NCBI GenBank assembly: GCA_013821455.1
Contig: JACDGS010000004.1
Location: 1 to 64,000 of the forward strand
Direction of reading: 5' to 3'
Length of the DNA stretch: 64,000 nt
Origin: Chthoniobacterales bacterium
GTDB lineage: Bacteria; Verrucomicrobiota; Verrucomicrobiia; Chthoniobacterales; UBA10450
Shown: positions 32,834-41,847 of the stretch, in pieces
Layout of the letters: every line of letters begins with the position of its first letter
Numbering within the stretch: the first letter of the stretch is position 1
Notes under the pieces: model-generated
What the model was told of the DNA's origin: nothing
The model's input: the letters and a program-made list of their open reading frames with translations, nothing else
Databases searched by the model: none
Made by a program: the position numbers and the translations under genes

Positions 32834-34996
32834 TCAGTTTAATCCGTGCGTTCGTCCTTGCAGATGCTCGGCGACGGTCGCGGCGAGCCGGTCCGGCAGA
32901 TAAGGCTTGGCGAGAAAGCCGTGACGGTTTTCCTGCTCGAAATCTTCCCCGAGCAATTCCGCGCTGTAGCCGCTGGTGAAGATGACTTTGAGGTCTGGTT
33001 TTTCGACGATGAGCGTATGCGCAAGTTGGCGACCGGAAAATGATTCGGGCATGACCACGTCCGTGAGCAGGAGATCGATTTGGTCGCGGTGCTGGGACCA
33101 AACCTTCAGCGCCTCGCGTCCGTTCGCAGCGGTGAGCACGCGGTAGCCAAGAACGCCGAGCGCCTGCCCGACGAATTCGCGTAACATTTCTTCATCTTCC
33201 ACCACAAGGATCGTGACGTCGCCCGCCGACACGCGGGCCGTCGTTAGGCTCTCCAACTTTGGCGTTTCGGTGATGATGCGATCGAGGCTGATCGGGAAGT
33301 AAGCGCGAATGGTCGTCCCGCATTGCGGCTCGCTCTCGACGTCGATCCAACCGCGATGCTGCTTCAGCACGCCATAGACGGTGGCCAATCCCATGCCAGT
33401 CCCCTCGCCCGGACCTTTCGTGGTAAAAAAAGGTTCGAAGATGCGAGCTACGGTGGCTTCGTCCATACCGTTCCCGGTATCCTGCACCGCCAGACAAATA
33501 TGTTTGCCGAGCTGCGCTTCGGGATGAAACCTGCAGGTTTCTTCGTCGATCACGACCTCGTAGGTGGCGACCGTCAACGTGCCGCCGTCGGACATCGCGT
33601 CGCGCGAGTTCAAAGCGAGATTCATGATCACCTGATCGACACTTCCGGGATCGGCAAAAATCGGCGGCAGATCGGCGGTAAGCTGCATCTCGAGCGCGAT
33701 GTGTTCGCCAATGATGCGGCGCAGCATCTCGACGGTTTGTTCAACGACATCGTTCAACGCGAGCGCCCGGCGTTGGATGATTTGTTTGCGGCTGTAGGCG
33801 AGAAGCTGCCGCGTCAGGGCCGTCGCGCGTTCCGCGGCGCGCTCCACATGTTGCAGAGAGGTGTGGAGTTTTTCGTCGAGGCCCGGGTTGCGCAGTTGCA
33901 GGGAAGTGTTGCCGAGAATGACGGTGAGAATGTTGTTGAAGTCGTGCGCCACGCCCGCCGCGAGACGGCCGACGGCTTCCATCTTTTGCGCCTGACGCAA
34001 TTCGTTTTCGAGGCGCGTGCGGTTGGTGATGTCCTGGAGAATGAGCAACTGGTAAGGCGAATCACCCAGCCGGAGAATTTGCGCGGTCACAAGAACGTCG
34101 CGCCCTTCGCCAGCTTGAGTAAGAATGGAAGCGGGTAATTCGCGAATAGCGCGTTCGTCGGTCAGTGCGGCGGCGATTTTTGCGTCGGTCCCTGGCTCGG
34201 ACCAAACCAGACTGCCATTCGCCAGAGCCTCCTCACGCGTTGCGCCGAGAAGTGTGACGAAGCTGGCGTTGACATCGAGGTAACCGCTGATGTCCAACCG
34301 CCGGATCGCCATCGGCAGCGGACTGCCGTGGAATGCCTTCGAGAATCGTTCCTCCGAATGGCGCAGCGCCACCTCAGCCATCGAGCGCTCGGCGACTTCG
34401 CTGGTGAGTTCTTCATTCGCGGCGCGCAACTCTGCGGTGCGCTCGTTCACTAATTTTTCCAGATCCTCCATCTGCCGATGCGCGATCTGGGTCAGCTCCC
34501 ATTTGCGCGAAAGCGCGTGCGCCATTTGCAACACTTCGACGTTATCGAACGGCTTTTTGAACACGAGCATTTGATCGGTGTTTCCGATCGTCTTCGAAAT
34601 TTCATCCCACGAATAATCTGAGTAAGCGGTGCAAACGACCATTTGCAGATCGGGAAATTCCTTCCAGATGCGCGAGATGGTTTCGATCCCATCCCAACCA
34701 GGCGGCATGCGCACATCGACAAACGCGACCGCGTAAGGCCGGCCACTGACATCAGCGGCGCGGACTTTCTCCAATCCTTCCTCGCCTTGAAAAGCGGAGT
34801 CGATCTGGAAGCTCACCGTCGACGCCACTTCTGCGGTTTCCCCGAAAAGCGCCGCTTCATCGGCGTTGAGTCCCGCCGTCATTTTGGCATCGGACGGGCT
34901 GAGGATTTTGCGAAAATCTTCGTGGATCGACGGGTTATCGTCGATCACGAGAATGCGATGATTTTCCGGCTGCGAAGTTGAAGACGTAGAGTTCAT
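32834..34996 (-). CDS. Hybrid histidine kinase with receiver domains at both ends
   Basis: A 720-residue soluble protein. Residues about 14-150 are a receiver domain (VIDDNPSIHEDF, phosphoacceptor Asp in FVDVRMPPGWDG). A coiled linker follows, then a PAS domain (about 215-335), HisKA with GRLAAGVAHDFNNILTVILG (phospho-His) and HATPase with N-box MNLALNSRDAMSDGG, DTGNGM and EGTGMGLATVYG. The C-terminal receiver (about 595-710) has VVEDEEMLREF and LLLTDVVMPESFS. Such proteins are soluble phosphorelay sensors whose signal comes from another sensor. The start overlaps the tail of the upstream damaged membrane kinase, so the two formed one operon. Confidence 0.9.
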   Translation of the reverse strand: MNSTSSTSQPENHRILVIDDNPSIHEDFRKILSPSDAKMTAGLNADEAALFGETAEVASTVSFQIDSAFQGEEGLEKVRAADVSGRPYAVAFVDVRMPPGWDGIETISRIWKEFPDLQMVVCTAYSDYSWDEISKTIGNTDQMLVFKKPFDNVEVLQMAHALSRKWELTQIAHRQMEDLEKLVNERTAELRAANEELTSEVAERSMAEVALRHSEERFSKAFHGSPLPMAIRRLDISGYLDVNASFVTLLGATREEALANGSLVWSEPGTDAKIAAALTDERAIRELPASILTQAGEGRDVLVTAQILRLGDSPYQLLILQDITNRTRLENELRQAQKMEAVGRLAAGVAHDFNNILTVILGNTSLQLRNPGLDEKLHTSLQHVERAAERATALTRQLLAYSRKQIIQRRALALNDVVEQTVEMLRRIIGEHIALEMQLTADLPPIFADPGSVDQVIMNLALNSRDAMSDGGTLTVATYEVVIDEETCRFHPEAQLGKHICLAVQDTGNGMDEATVARIFEPFFTTKGPGEGTGMGLATVYGVLKQHRGWIDVESEPQCGTTIRAYFPISLDRIITETPKLESLTTARVSAGDVTILVVEDEEMLREFVGQALGVLGYRVLTAANGREALKVWSQHRDQIDLLLTDVVMPESFSGRQLAHTLIVEKPDLKVIFTSGYSAELLGEDFEQENRHGFLAKPYLPDRLAATVAEHLQGRTHGLN

Positions 34997-36785
34997 GTTG
35001 GTGGCCTAACGGATGCGATTGGTAGTTCAAGAGTAAAGCTCGCGCCGTGCCCGAGCCCGGCGCGTACTTTGCGTTGCGCAGCAGGTTGATGAGAATTTGC
35101 AACACCTTGTGCCGATCGACCCGCACCGGAGGCACGCTGGAAAATTTCCGTTCGAGCACAACGCCGTGCCGTTCGAAGGCGGAAACATTCATCGCGATCG
35201 CGTCGTCCACCAGACTATGCGCCGGCAGATTCTCAAAAACGCCGCTGACCTTGGCGTAGCTCTGCTGCATGGCCACGATCTCTTTAATGTGCTCGATATT
35301 TCGCCCAAGCTGGTCGGCTTCCTCGAGCAGCTCGGCGTTTTCCGCGATGAAGAATTCGCCCAGTTTCGCCAAGTAACCCGGGAGCTTTTGCCCGTTCGGA
35401 TCGTTCGTTAGGTAATGGGCGAGATTGCCATTTTGTCCGGTGAGAAGCGCCGCGGCCTGCGCGAGCTTGGGCGCTTTCGAGCGGCGCAGTTTTTCGATCA
35501 CCAGACTGGCGGAAACATTCACGCTATTGAGGACGTTGCCGACGTTATGCAGTACGCCGGTGGCGACCTCGGCCATGCCAGCGAGACGTGAAGTTTCGAG
35601 CAGCTTTTGCTGCGACTCGTGCAGCGCCTCTTCGGCTTCCCGGCGCTCGGTCATGTCGCGCAACACACTGGACATATATTCCACGCCGCCCTCCGCGTTC
35701 TTGTGCGCGATCAGCACCTGCGAAACGTGCACCTCTTCCCCCGCGCCATTGAGGATGGCGGTCTCGCCCGCCCATGAACCTTCTCTTACGGCGGTCGGCA
35801 GCGCTTGGTCGGAAATGATTGTGCGCGCCCATGCAGGGTGGAAGTCGAGCGTTTGCAGCTGGCGAATGTCCTTGCCATTGGTAAACCCAAGCACCTGGCG
35901 GCCGGCGTGATTTAAATAAAGCGCCTTTCCGTTTGGATCCGCGCTCATGACGATGTCCGGTGTCGCCTCGAGAATAGCGGCTAGCCGCGCGTGCGCCGCT
36001 TCCGCGCGTTCGCGTTCGATGATCTCGCGTTGGAGCGCGTTGATCTGTTCCTGCAGTTTCGCCTGGGCACCTTGCAGCGCGCCGTCTTGCGCCTGAATCT
36101 GCGCCAGCATCTGGTTGAAGGCATCGGTTAGCACGCCCAGTTCGTCGTCGCACACTTTCGTCGCGCGCACCGAGTAGTCTTTATCGTTAGCCACTGTCCG
36201 CGCGGTGCCGGCCAAACGCAGGATCGGGTCGGTGATGAAACGCTGAAATTGACTCGAAAGAACGAAGGCAAAAAGCAACGACGCGACTAGAACAAGCGCG
36301 AAGATCCCTCCGAAAAGCCGCAGCAGTTGCGAGGTCATCGCGTGCAGGTCGGCCAGCAAATAAAGCGTGCCTTCGCGCTTCCCATTCAACAGCACAGGCT
36401 GGGCGAGAAGAATGCGATTTCCGTTAATCTGGAAACCAGCGGCGGCGCGCGCGGTTTTAATGTCGTTCTCATCTCGCGCCGTGCCGAAGAAGGCGAGCCG
36501 CTGCCGATCCATCAACTCCAAACGGGCACTCACGATTTGCGGCATCGTCTTCAAGCCACTGAGAATTTCCGCGGCGGCCTCCTCGTCTTTGAACATCACG
36601 GCCTCGCCGCAATTGTGCGCGGTCATTTGACCTACGACCGCCAGCTCGTGGGCCGATTGCTGCCGCAAAGTGTAAGCCTGGAAATAAAAGAGCGCGGCGA
36701 ACGCAAACAGAAGCACTACGCCCGAGATCAACATGATCATAAGCATCAGCTTTTGCCGAATGGGGCGATCGCGCAGATTTAACAT
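34935..36785 (-). pseudogene. Membrane sensor histidine kinase with an internal deletion in its ATPase domain
   Basis: A 616-codon frame. It has two transmembrane helices (about 14-36 and 157-180), a CHASE8-like periplasmic domain, HAMP (ITDPILRLAGTARTV), PAS (about 265-390) and an HNVGN-type dimerisation motif, [16 protein letters not shown], which replaces classic HisKA. HATPase starts with the N-box LINLLRNAKYA and then goes astray. In the next frame the DNA reads GLGHGASFTLELPIAS and ends at a TGA overlapping the ATG of the hybrid kinase. This is the normal end of such a kinase. About 60 residues with the G-boxes are missing and the frame is shifted, so it should not bind ATP. Confidence 0.72.
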
Positions 36786-36913
36786 CGGACTTTGAACTTG
36801 CGTTCACAGCTACTTTCGAGCCTGAAGTGAAAAATTTAGCAGCCGCTAGAAAACAGCGTCCGCCCTGAAAGAAGCTCTCCCTTCTGGAACGTCTCCTGCT
36901 TTCACGGGACACG

Positions 36914-38815
36914 ATGTCCGCGCCTACAAGTCTGGCGGTCGAGCCTGTAAAGCCCGCGCCTCGCACCGCCGACGAGCAGGTCATTAAGGCACCCGACTCT
37001 CTCGCGGGAGTCTCCGCGCGCCGTCGCGTTTTCACCACGATCGTTTTGACTGCGACGGCCGTCGGTCTTGGGTCCGGCTTATGGATTCTTTCGCGCCAGC
37101 TCGCTCCGCAGATTACTGCGCCGGTCTCATCGGAGTCGGCTTATGTGGCATCGTTCCCGGAAAAAAGCATCGCGGTTTTGCCCTTCGCAGATTTGAGCGA
37201 TGGGACGCCCGACACTCTCGCCGCCGACGCAGTTCAGGATGATATTCTCACCGCTCTCGCTAAGATCGCGGACTTGCGGGTGATCAGCCGCACGTCAGTC
37301 AGGAGCTATACTCCGGGCCAACCGCGCAACCTGCGCGAGATCGCGCAAAGCCTGGGCGCCGGCCACCTTCTCGAAGGCACCGTGCAACACAAAGGCGGCA
37401 AAGTGGAGATCACAGTCCAACTCACCGACGCTCGTCGCGGAGAGACGCTTTGGAGCACGAGCTGGGAACGCAAAATAGACGTTGTCTCGAGCAAACAAAG
37501 CGCGCTGGTAATGCGGATCGCAGCGCAACTTCAAGCGGCCATTTCGCCGCAGGAAAAAGCGGCCCTCGACGAACGTCCGACGCAAGATCTGATCGCGTAC
37601 GGATCGTACGTCCGCGGCAAAACGCTGCTCGCCAGCGTCGCGAATGCGCAGATCAACGAAAAGCTGGCGCAAGCCGTGCAGGCGCTGGACCAGGCGATCG
37701 CGCGCGATCCTAAATTTTATCTCGCTTGGTGCCAGTTGGCCGCCGCGCACGATTACATTTACTTTTTTGGTTTTGATCGCACTCCCGCGCGGCTCGCCCT
37801 CGCGCAGAAGGCGCTCGACACGATCATCCATCTCCGTCCCGAGGCGGGCGAGACGCACCTCGCGAAAGCTAATTTTCTCTATCGCTGCTATCTCGATTAC
37901 AACAAAGCCCGCGCCGAACTCGCCCTGACCGAACGCGCGTTGCCTAACAACTCCGAAGCCTTTGAACTAACCGGCTACATCGATCGCCGCCAGGGTCTCT
38001 GGCCCGAATCCGCGCGCAGCCTGCAACGCGCGCTCAAGCTCGACCCGCGCAACTCGTTTCTGCTCCAGCAAATCGCGGCGAGCTACCAGGAATTCCGCCA
38101 ATTCGGCGCGATGGCGGCCGCCCTCGATCGCGCACTCGAGATCACGCCACGCGACTTGGATGCGCGCATCAGCCGTGCGTTTGTTGAACTGGAATGGCGT
38201 GCCGATACACGACCGCTGCACCAGACCGTCCATGCACTCCTCTCGGAAAACCCGGAGTCGGCTGGCGATGTCGCCGATCAATGGCTATACGTAAGCCTTT
38301 GCGAACGCGATGCCGCAGCCGTCGCGCGCGCCGTCGCCGCCGTGCCCGCTACTGGCATCTCAACCGACCTGAATTTTCCGCGCGCGTATTGCGAAGCGCT
38401 CGCCGCGCGCGCCCGAGGCGACACGGCGGCCGCAAAAACTGCCTTTCTCGCCGCACGCGCCGAGCAAGAAAAAACCGCGCGCGAACAACCCGACTACGGT
38501 CCGGTCTTTACCGTCCTCGGGCTGATCGATGCCGGGCTCGGCCGCAAAGAAGAAGCAATGCGTGAAGGCCGTCGCGGTGTCGAGTTGTTGCCTATCTCGA
38601 AGAACTCCATCGACGGCGCCGAGCTGATGAAATATCTCGGTCTCATCTACGCCTGGTGCGGCGAAAAGGATCTCGCCCTGCAGCAAATCGCTGCCACCCT
38701 GCGCATTCCCAGCACGCTGAGCTACGGCTATCTCAAGCTTCACCCTGCCTGGGATCCGTTGCGCGGCGATCCGCGCTTCGAGAAAATCGTGGCCGATCTG
38801 CAGCCGCGGAACTGA
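36914..38815 (+). CDS. Membrane-anchored FlgO/TolB-like and TPR protein
   Basis: A 633-residue protein. Residues about 1-45 are cytoplasmic, a transmembrane helix follows at about 39-60 (VFTTIVLTATAVGLGSGLW), then the domain KSIAVLPFADLSDGTPDTLA with GAGHLLEGTVQHKGGKVEIT seen after winged-helix or kinase domains in CadC-like and adenylate-cyclase-like sensors. Residues about 235-630 are TPR repeats (LDQAIARDPKFYLAWCQLAA, LTERALPNNSEAFELTGYID). The DNA-binding or kinase part that usually precedes this architecture is absent. It diverges from the damaged kinase gene and probably acts in the same sensory cluster. Confidence 0.75.
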   Translation: MSAPTSLAVEPVKPAPRTADEQVIKAPDSLAGVSARRRVFTTIVLTATAVGLGSGLWILSRQLAPQITAPVSSESAYVASFPEKSIAVLPFADLSDGTPDTLAADAVQDDILTALAKIADLRVISRTSVRSYTPGQPRNLREIAQSLGAGHLLEGTVQHKGGKVEITVQLTDARRGETLWSTSWERKIDVVSSKQSALVMRIAAQLQAAISPQEKAALDERPTQDLIAYGSYVRGKTLLASVANAQINEKLAQAVQALDQAIARDPKFYLAWCQLAAAHDYIYFFGFDRTPARLALAQKALDTIIHLRPEAGETHLAKANFLYRCYLDYNKARAELALTERALPNNSEAFELTGYIDRRQGLWPESARSLQRALKLDPRNSFLLQQIAASYQEFRQFGAMAAALDRALEITPRDLDARISRAFVELEWRADTRPLHQTVHALLSENPESAGDVADQWLYVSLCERDAAAVARAVAAVPATGISTDLNFPRAYCEALAARARGDTAAAKTAFLAARAEQEKTAREQPDYGPVFTVLGLIDAGLGRKEEAMREGRRGVELLPISKNSIDGAELMKYLGLIYAWCGEKDLALQQIAATLRIPSTLSYGYLKLHPAWDPLRGDPRFEKIVADLQPRN

Positions 38816-38823
38816 GCGGCCAT

Positions 38824-38839
38824 CCTTTACTCGTTAGGC
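38824..38839 (+). repeat. Extended motif (CCTTTACTCGTTAGGC)
   Basis: Exact long form, nine bases after the TPR gene's stop codon. Another exact copy is at 39052, and between them lies GTCATCC repeat copy 7, which itself contains TCGTTAGGC at 38969. Confidence 0.85.
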
Positions 38840-38888
38840 ATCGGCAATCCGCCGCTCAAGAGCATACCGCGACGTCGCGGCACGCCTT

Positions 38889-39035
38889 GTCATCCTGAGC
38901 GCAGCGAAGGACCCCGCAAGCGTCCCACCGTTCCGCCATTCCCTTCCGCTTTGGGTGTGACTGTCGTCGTTAGGCGGCTGACCCGCCAAGAGCGACTGTG
39001 GGGTCCCTCGTCGCGCTTCGCCGACTCGGGATGAC
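38889..39035. repeat. GTCATCC-type palindromic repeat, copy 7, containing the octamer
   Basis: Outer arms GTCATCCTGAGCGCAGCGAAG and CTCGTCGCGCTTCGCCGACTC before GGGATGAC. It differs from the other copies by a longer centre (about 70 bases), in which TCGTTAGGC occurs at 38969. It lies between the convergent TPR and photolyase genes. Confidence 0.8.
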
Positions 39036-39051
39036 AACACTCGACGCTACT

Positions 39052-39067
39052 CCTTTACTCGTTAGGC
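39052..39067 (+). repeat. Extended motif (CCTTTACTCGTTAGGC)
   Basis: Exact long form, twenty bases past the photolyase stop codon. Confidence 0.85.
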
Positions 39068-39086
39068 TGACGGACTGTCGCCGCGT

Positions 39087-40445
39087 TTACTCCGAGAGCG
39101 CGTTGACCTTCGCCACATAAGCACGGATGTCGCACTTCCGCTCCAAGCCCGCGGCGTTCATGTAGCGGACCTTGCCAAACACCGAGCGCTCCGGCCAGGG
39201 GCGATCGTGTAGACCGAAAAGCCATCCGACGTTGGCGAATGAATTCGCGTCGCGGCCATCGAGAAAAAACTTGTTATTAATCGCCAGCACAGTCGCGTGC
39301 GCCTCCTCTGGCGACGGCGACCATTCGAGGATTTTCTTCCCCCAATACATACGCATGTAATTGTGCATGTAGCCGCTCACGCGCATCTCGCGCATGGCCG
39401 CATTCCAATACGGATCGTAAGTCGCGCCAGCCTCCAACTCAGCGCGCGAGTAAACGTGCGCGCGCTTGTCGCGGCGATGTTCGCCTAACGACTTCCGCGC
39501 CCATTCCGGCAGCGCGCCGTAGGTGTCGTAGGCTTCGTTGAAGTGGCAGAAATTCATGGCGAGTTCGCGCCTAACGAGAAGCTCGTCGATGAAGCTGGCG
39601 ACGTTTTTCGCGCCGGCGTTTTTCTGCTTTCGCGCCTCCAGCGCCAGCCAGACGGGCGAGATTTGGCCAAAGTGCAGATACTTGCTCATATGCGAAACAT
39701 CGCTCGTCTGCGGCTGATTCCGATGCTCGCGATAGTTCCGGAAATGCGCGCGCAGAAAGCGGCGGAAAATCGTTTCCGCCGCGCCCGTTCCTCCGCGGAA
39801 GAATGACGTCACGGCCGGAACCGAGTCATCGAGCTGCAATCGCCGCAACAACGCGGAAGAAATTTCTTCTCCACCAAGTTCCAAGCCTAACGAACCTTTT
39901 TCGAGTTTCGTTTTCGGCGGCCTAACGAGATATTTTTCGAACACGCGCTCCAGTTTTGGCCGCAAGGTCCTGGCCGCGAATTCCTGCTTATCCGAGGCAA
40001 TTTCGATCGGCACCACGACATCGCTCTCCACATCTACGACCGGGCAGCGCGCCGCGCTTGCGAGCTTCTTGCGCCACACCTTTTGGATGCGCAGGTAGCC
40101 GCGATCGGTCACGATCAACGCCGCGCGCCGACCGATTTTCAACGCAACCTCAGACGGTTCACCTAACTGCAGGACAAACTGAATCCGGCGCTGGCGCAGC
40201 GTCGCCGCGGTCTCCGCCAGTCCTTCCAGCATGAAGGTGTAATGGCGCAAATTCGCTTCCGGATAACTCGTTAGGCCAAAGCAAACGACGAGAGGAAGGT
40301 CGCGACGGTTGGCCTGCGCCGCCGCATATTCGAGCGCGTCATTATCCTGCGCGCGTTGCGACTGCTGCATCAAATAGAGAACGAAGTCGCCCTCTCGCGG
40401 CGCGCGATCGTTCAAGGGTTTAACCCGATCGGGAGAGACGCTCAT
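39087..40445 (-). CDS. phrB: Class II CPD photolyase
   Basis: A 452-residue flavoprotein that splits cyclobutane pyrimidine dimers with blue light. It shows the class II layout: an alpha/beta N-terminal half with DFVLYLMQQSQRAQDNDALE, and a helical FAD half containing SKYLHFGQISPVW, FIDELLVRRELAMNFCHFN, the conserved MREMRVSGYMHNYMRMYWGKK and ANVGWLFGLHDRPWPER. The latter two form FAD and dimer contacts. The start is the ATG at 40445, ten bases from the tRNA-Pro 3' repeat at 40455. Six octamer copies fall within the gene, an unusually dense set. Confidence 0.94.
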   Translation of the reverse strand: MSVSPDRVKPLNDRAPREGDFVLYLMQQSQRAQDNDALEYAAAQANRRDLPLVVCFGLTSYPEANLRHYTFMLEGLAETAATLRQRRIQFVLQLGEPSEVALKIGRRAALIVTDRGYLRIQKVWRKKLASAARCPVVDVESDVVVPIEIASDKQEFAARTLRPKLERVFEKYLVRPPKTKLEKGSLGLELGGEEISSALLRRLQLDDSVPAVTSFFRGGTGAAETIFRRFLRAHFRNYREHRNQPQTSDVSHMSKYLHFGQISPVWLALEARKQKNAGAKNVASFIDELLVRRELAMNFCHFNEAYDTYGALPEWARKSLGEHRRDKRAHVYSRAELEAGATYDPYWNAAMREMRVSGYMHNYMRMYWGKKILEWSPSPEEAHATVLAINNKFFLDGRDANSFANVGWLFGLHDRPWPERSVFGKVRYMNAAGLERKCDIRAYVAKVNALSE

Positions 40446-40454
40446 GCGAAAAGA

Positions 40455-40510
40455 AAATCGGGCCGACTGGATTCGAACCAGCGACCTGTCGCCGCGGCGA
40501 CCGCACTACA
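40455..40510 (-). pseudogene. Partial tRNA-Pro copy (3' half) flanking the GIY-YIG ORF
   Basis: Bases 40455-40487 repeat 33 bases of the intact tRNA-Pro gene exactly (40767-40799), covering the acceptor 3' strand, the T arm and part of the variable loop. Upstream of this (towards 40510) only weak similarity remains, with GTGCG of the D-stem end. The anticodon arm is replaced by a stem of five GC-rich pairs with a four-base loop (GTCGC-CGCG-GCGAC), too short for an anticodon loop. It cannot be a working tRNA. Confidence 0.75.
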
Positions 40511-40745
40511 CGCCCAAGCGCTCGAGTTCATCACGACCTCGCCCGGTCTTAAAGTGCCTTTCTTTTCTGACCGCCTCCGCGCGGCTGGGAAAACTCTCCT
40601 CGTGCACCACAACCCAGGGGGTTCCGGAACGGGTCGCCTTGGAATGACCCGCGTTATGCCGTTCCAGTCGAGCTTCAATGTTCTCGCACGAACCAACGTA
40701 GCGACGCCCGGTTTTGGAACTCCGCAGAACGTAAAGATGAAACAT
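40506..40745 (-). CDS. GIY-YIG endonuclease-domain protein between tRNA and tRNA fragment
   Basis: A 79-residue GIY-YIG domain of the UPF0213/YhbQ kind. It has FHLYVLRSSKTGRRYVGSC (GIY-YIG strands with the catalytic Tyr and Arg in the first motif), a central RLERHNAGHSKATRSG and AEAVRKERHFKTGRGR, where the Glu is the metal-binding candidate. It starts 24 bases after the tRNA-Pro 3' end and ends just before the tRNA-Pro 3'-half duplicate. The set looks like an insertion of about 312 bp at a tRNA gene, with the nuclease as the likely agent. Related tRNA-linked GIY-YIG ORFs are, as I recall, common in Bacteroidetes and PVC genomes. Confidence 0.88.
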   Translation of the reverse strand: MFHLYVLRSSKTGRRYVGSCENIEARLERHNAGHSKATRSGTPWVVVHEESFPSRAEAVRKERHFKTGRGRDELERLGV

Positions 40746-40769
40746 GCGTCAGGTGGGGTCTTGGGGAAA

Positions 40770-40843
40770 TCGGGCCGACTGGATTCGAACCAGCGACCTC
40801 TTGAACCCCATTCAAGCGCACTACCAAGCTGTGCTACGGCCCG
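40770..40843 (-). tRNA. trnP: tRNA-Pro(GGG)
   Basis: The minus-strand sequence folds as a tRNA with acceptor CGGGCCG/CGGCCCG, discriminator A, D arm with GCTTGGTAG, anticodon stem CTTGA/TCAAG around the loop ATGGGGT (anticodon GGG) and the T arm CTGGTTCGAATCCAG. No CCA is encoded. C1-G72 and A73 are proline identity features. The 3' half is duplicated 312 bases downstream beyond the GIY-YIG ORF. Confidence 0.95.
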
Positions 40844-40903
40844 ATTTCAGGCCGAACTATTCGTCGTGGCGCAAGCCGTTGCCAAATCTTTTCCTGCGCG
40901 AAA

Positions 40904-41761
40904 TCAGGCGGTCCAATGGCTGAGAAAGCTATCGATCAATTGCGGCAACTCGTTGCTGTAACCGCCTTCCAGGATAGCCCCGGCCGGCACCTTCGTCTCG
41001 CGCAGCCAGGTTCCAAATTGCGCAAAGTCGTCCGCCTCCAGAGTCATCTCTGTGATGGGATCGCCGCGAAAGGCGTCGAAGCCCGCCGAGACGAGCAGTA
41101 GGTCCGGCTGGAATTCGAGCAACGTCCGCAACGCCTTTTCCACCGCGTCGCGATGAACGGCACGCGAGGCATGGGGACGAACAGTAAAGTTGTGGATGTT
41201 GCCTAACGACTTGCTGCCCGTCCCGGGATAGCCGGGAAATTGGTGGATCGAAGCGAAGACGATGCGGGGCTCGCCGGCGACGATCGCTTCCGTGCCGTTG
41301 CCGTGATGCGCGTCGAAATCCCAAATAGCGACGCGCTCGGCGCCGTGCGCGAGGGCATGGAAAGCCGCCACGGCCACGTGATTGAAAAAGCAAAAGCCCA
41401 TCGCCTGCTGGCGCGTGGCGTGATGCCCGGGAGGCCGCATCAAGCTAAAGGCCGGCGCTCCGCCTAACGATGCCCGCGCGACCTCACACGCGGCGCCCGA
41501 TGCGCGCGCCGCATGGCCGAAAATTCCCGGGTACGCCGGCGTGTCCACATCGAAATCATGGCGCGCGTGGAGCACCCGCTCGACGTGCTCGGGACTATGA
41601 GCGCGCAGCAGATCGATGTCGGTCGCTTCCTTGGGCTGACGCCATTCCCAGGTTGGATGCGCCGCCCGCAGTTGTTGCGCGCTTTTCGTTAGGCGCTCCG
41701 GGCGTTCGGGGTGACCCGGAGCGAAATATTCCACGCAGCGTGGATCGTGGAAGATGATCAC
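40904..41761 (-). CDS. Histone-deacetylase-family (acetylpolyamine amidohydrolase/AcuC-type) hydrolase
   Basis: A 285-residue arginase-deacetylase fold. The tandem His residues are in LMRPPGHHATRQQAMGFCFF. The zinc ligands are the Asp and His of WDFDAHHGNGT and the Asp of SAGFDAFRGDP; the late Gly-Tyr motif is LEGGYS with the transition-state Tyr. All catalytic parts are present. The bacterial members remove acetyl groups from polyamines, acetoin-related compounds or protein lysines; the substrate here cannot be told. The gene has four TCGTTAGG/CCTAACGA copies in or next to it. Confidence 0.9.
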   Translation of the reverse strand: MIIFHDPRCVEYFAPGHPERPERLTKSAQQLRAAHPTWEWRQPKEATDIDLLRAHSPEHVERVLHARHDFDVDTPAYPGIFGHAARASGAACEVARASLGGAPAFSLMRPPGHHATRQQAMGFCFFNHVAVAAFHALAHGAERVAIWDFDAHHGNGTEAIVAGEPRIVFASIHQFPGYPGTGSKSLGNIHNFTVRPHASRAVHRDAVEKALRTLLEFQPDLLLVSAGFDAFRGDPITEMTLEADDFAQFGTWLRETKVPAGAILEGGYSNELPQLIDSFLSHWTA

Positions 41762-41847
41762 GCGATTTGCCTAACGATCGCGACGCAATCTGCCGGGGAC
41801 GCCAGATGCGCTTAATTGCTCCAGTTCCGTCGGGCCAAAAGGCACAC

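Noticed and set aside
33323-34138. 271-codon plus-strand frame inside the hybrid kinase
   Set aside because: Antisense shadow of the HisKA/HATPase region.
40455-40530. A second working tRNA-Pro
   Set aside because: The anticodon arm has a five-base stem with a four-base loop and the 5' acceptor strand is missing.
40356-40961. 201-codon plus-strand frame across the tRNA and GIY-YIG region
   Set aside because: It reads through a tRNA gene and antisense to the nuclease; repeated SGRLDSNQRP is the translation of the tRNA T arm and acceptor.
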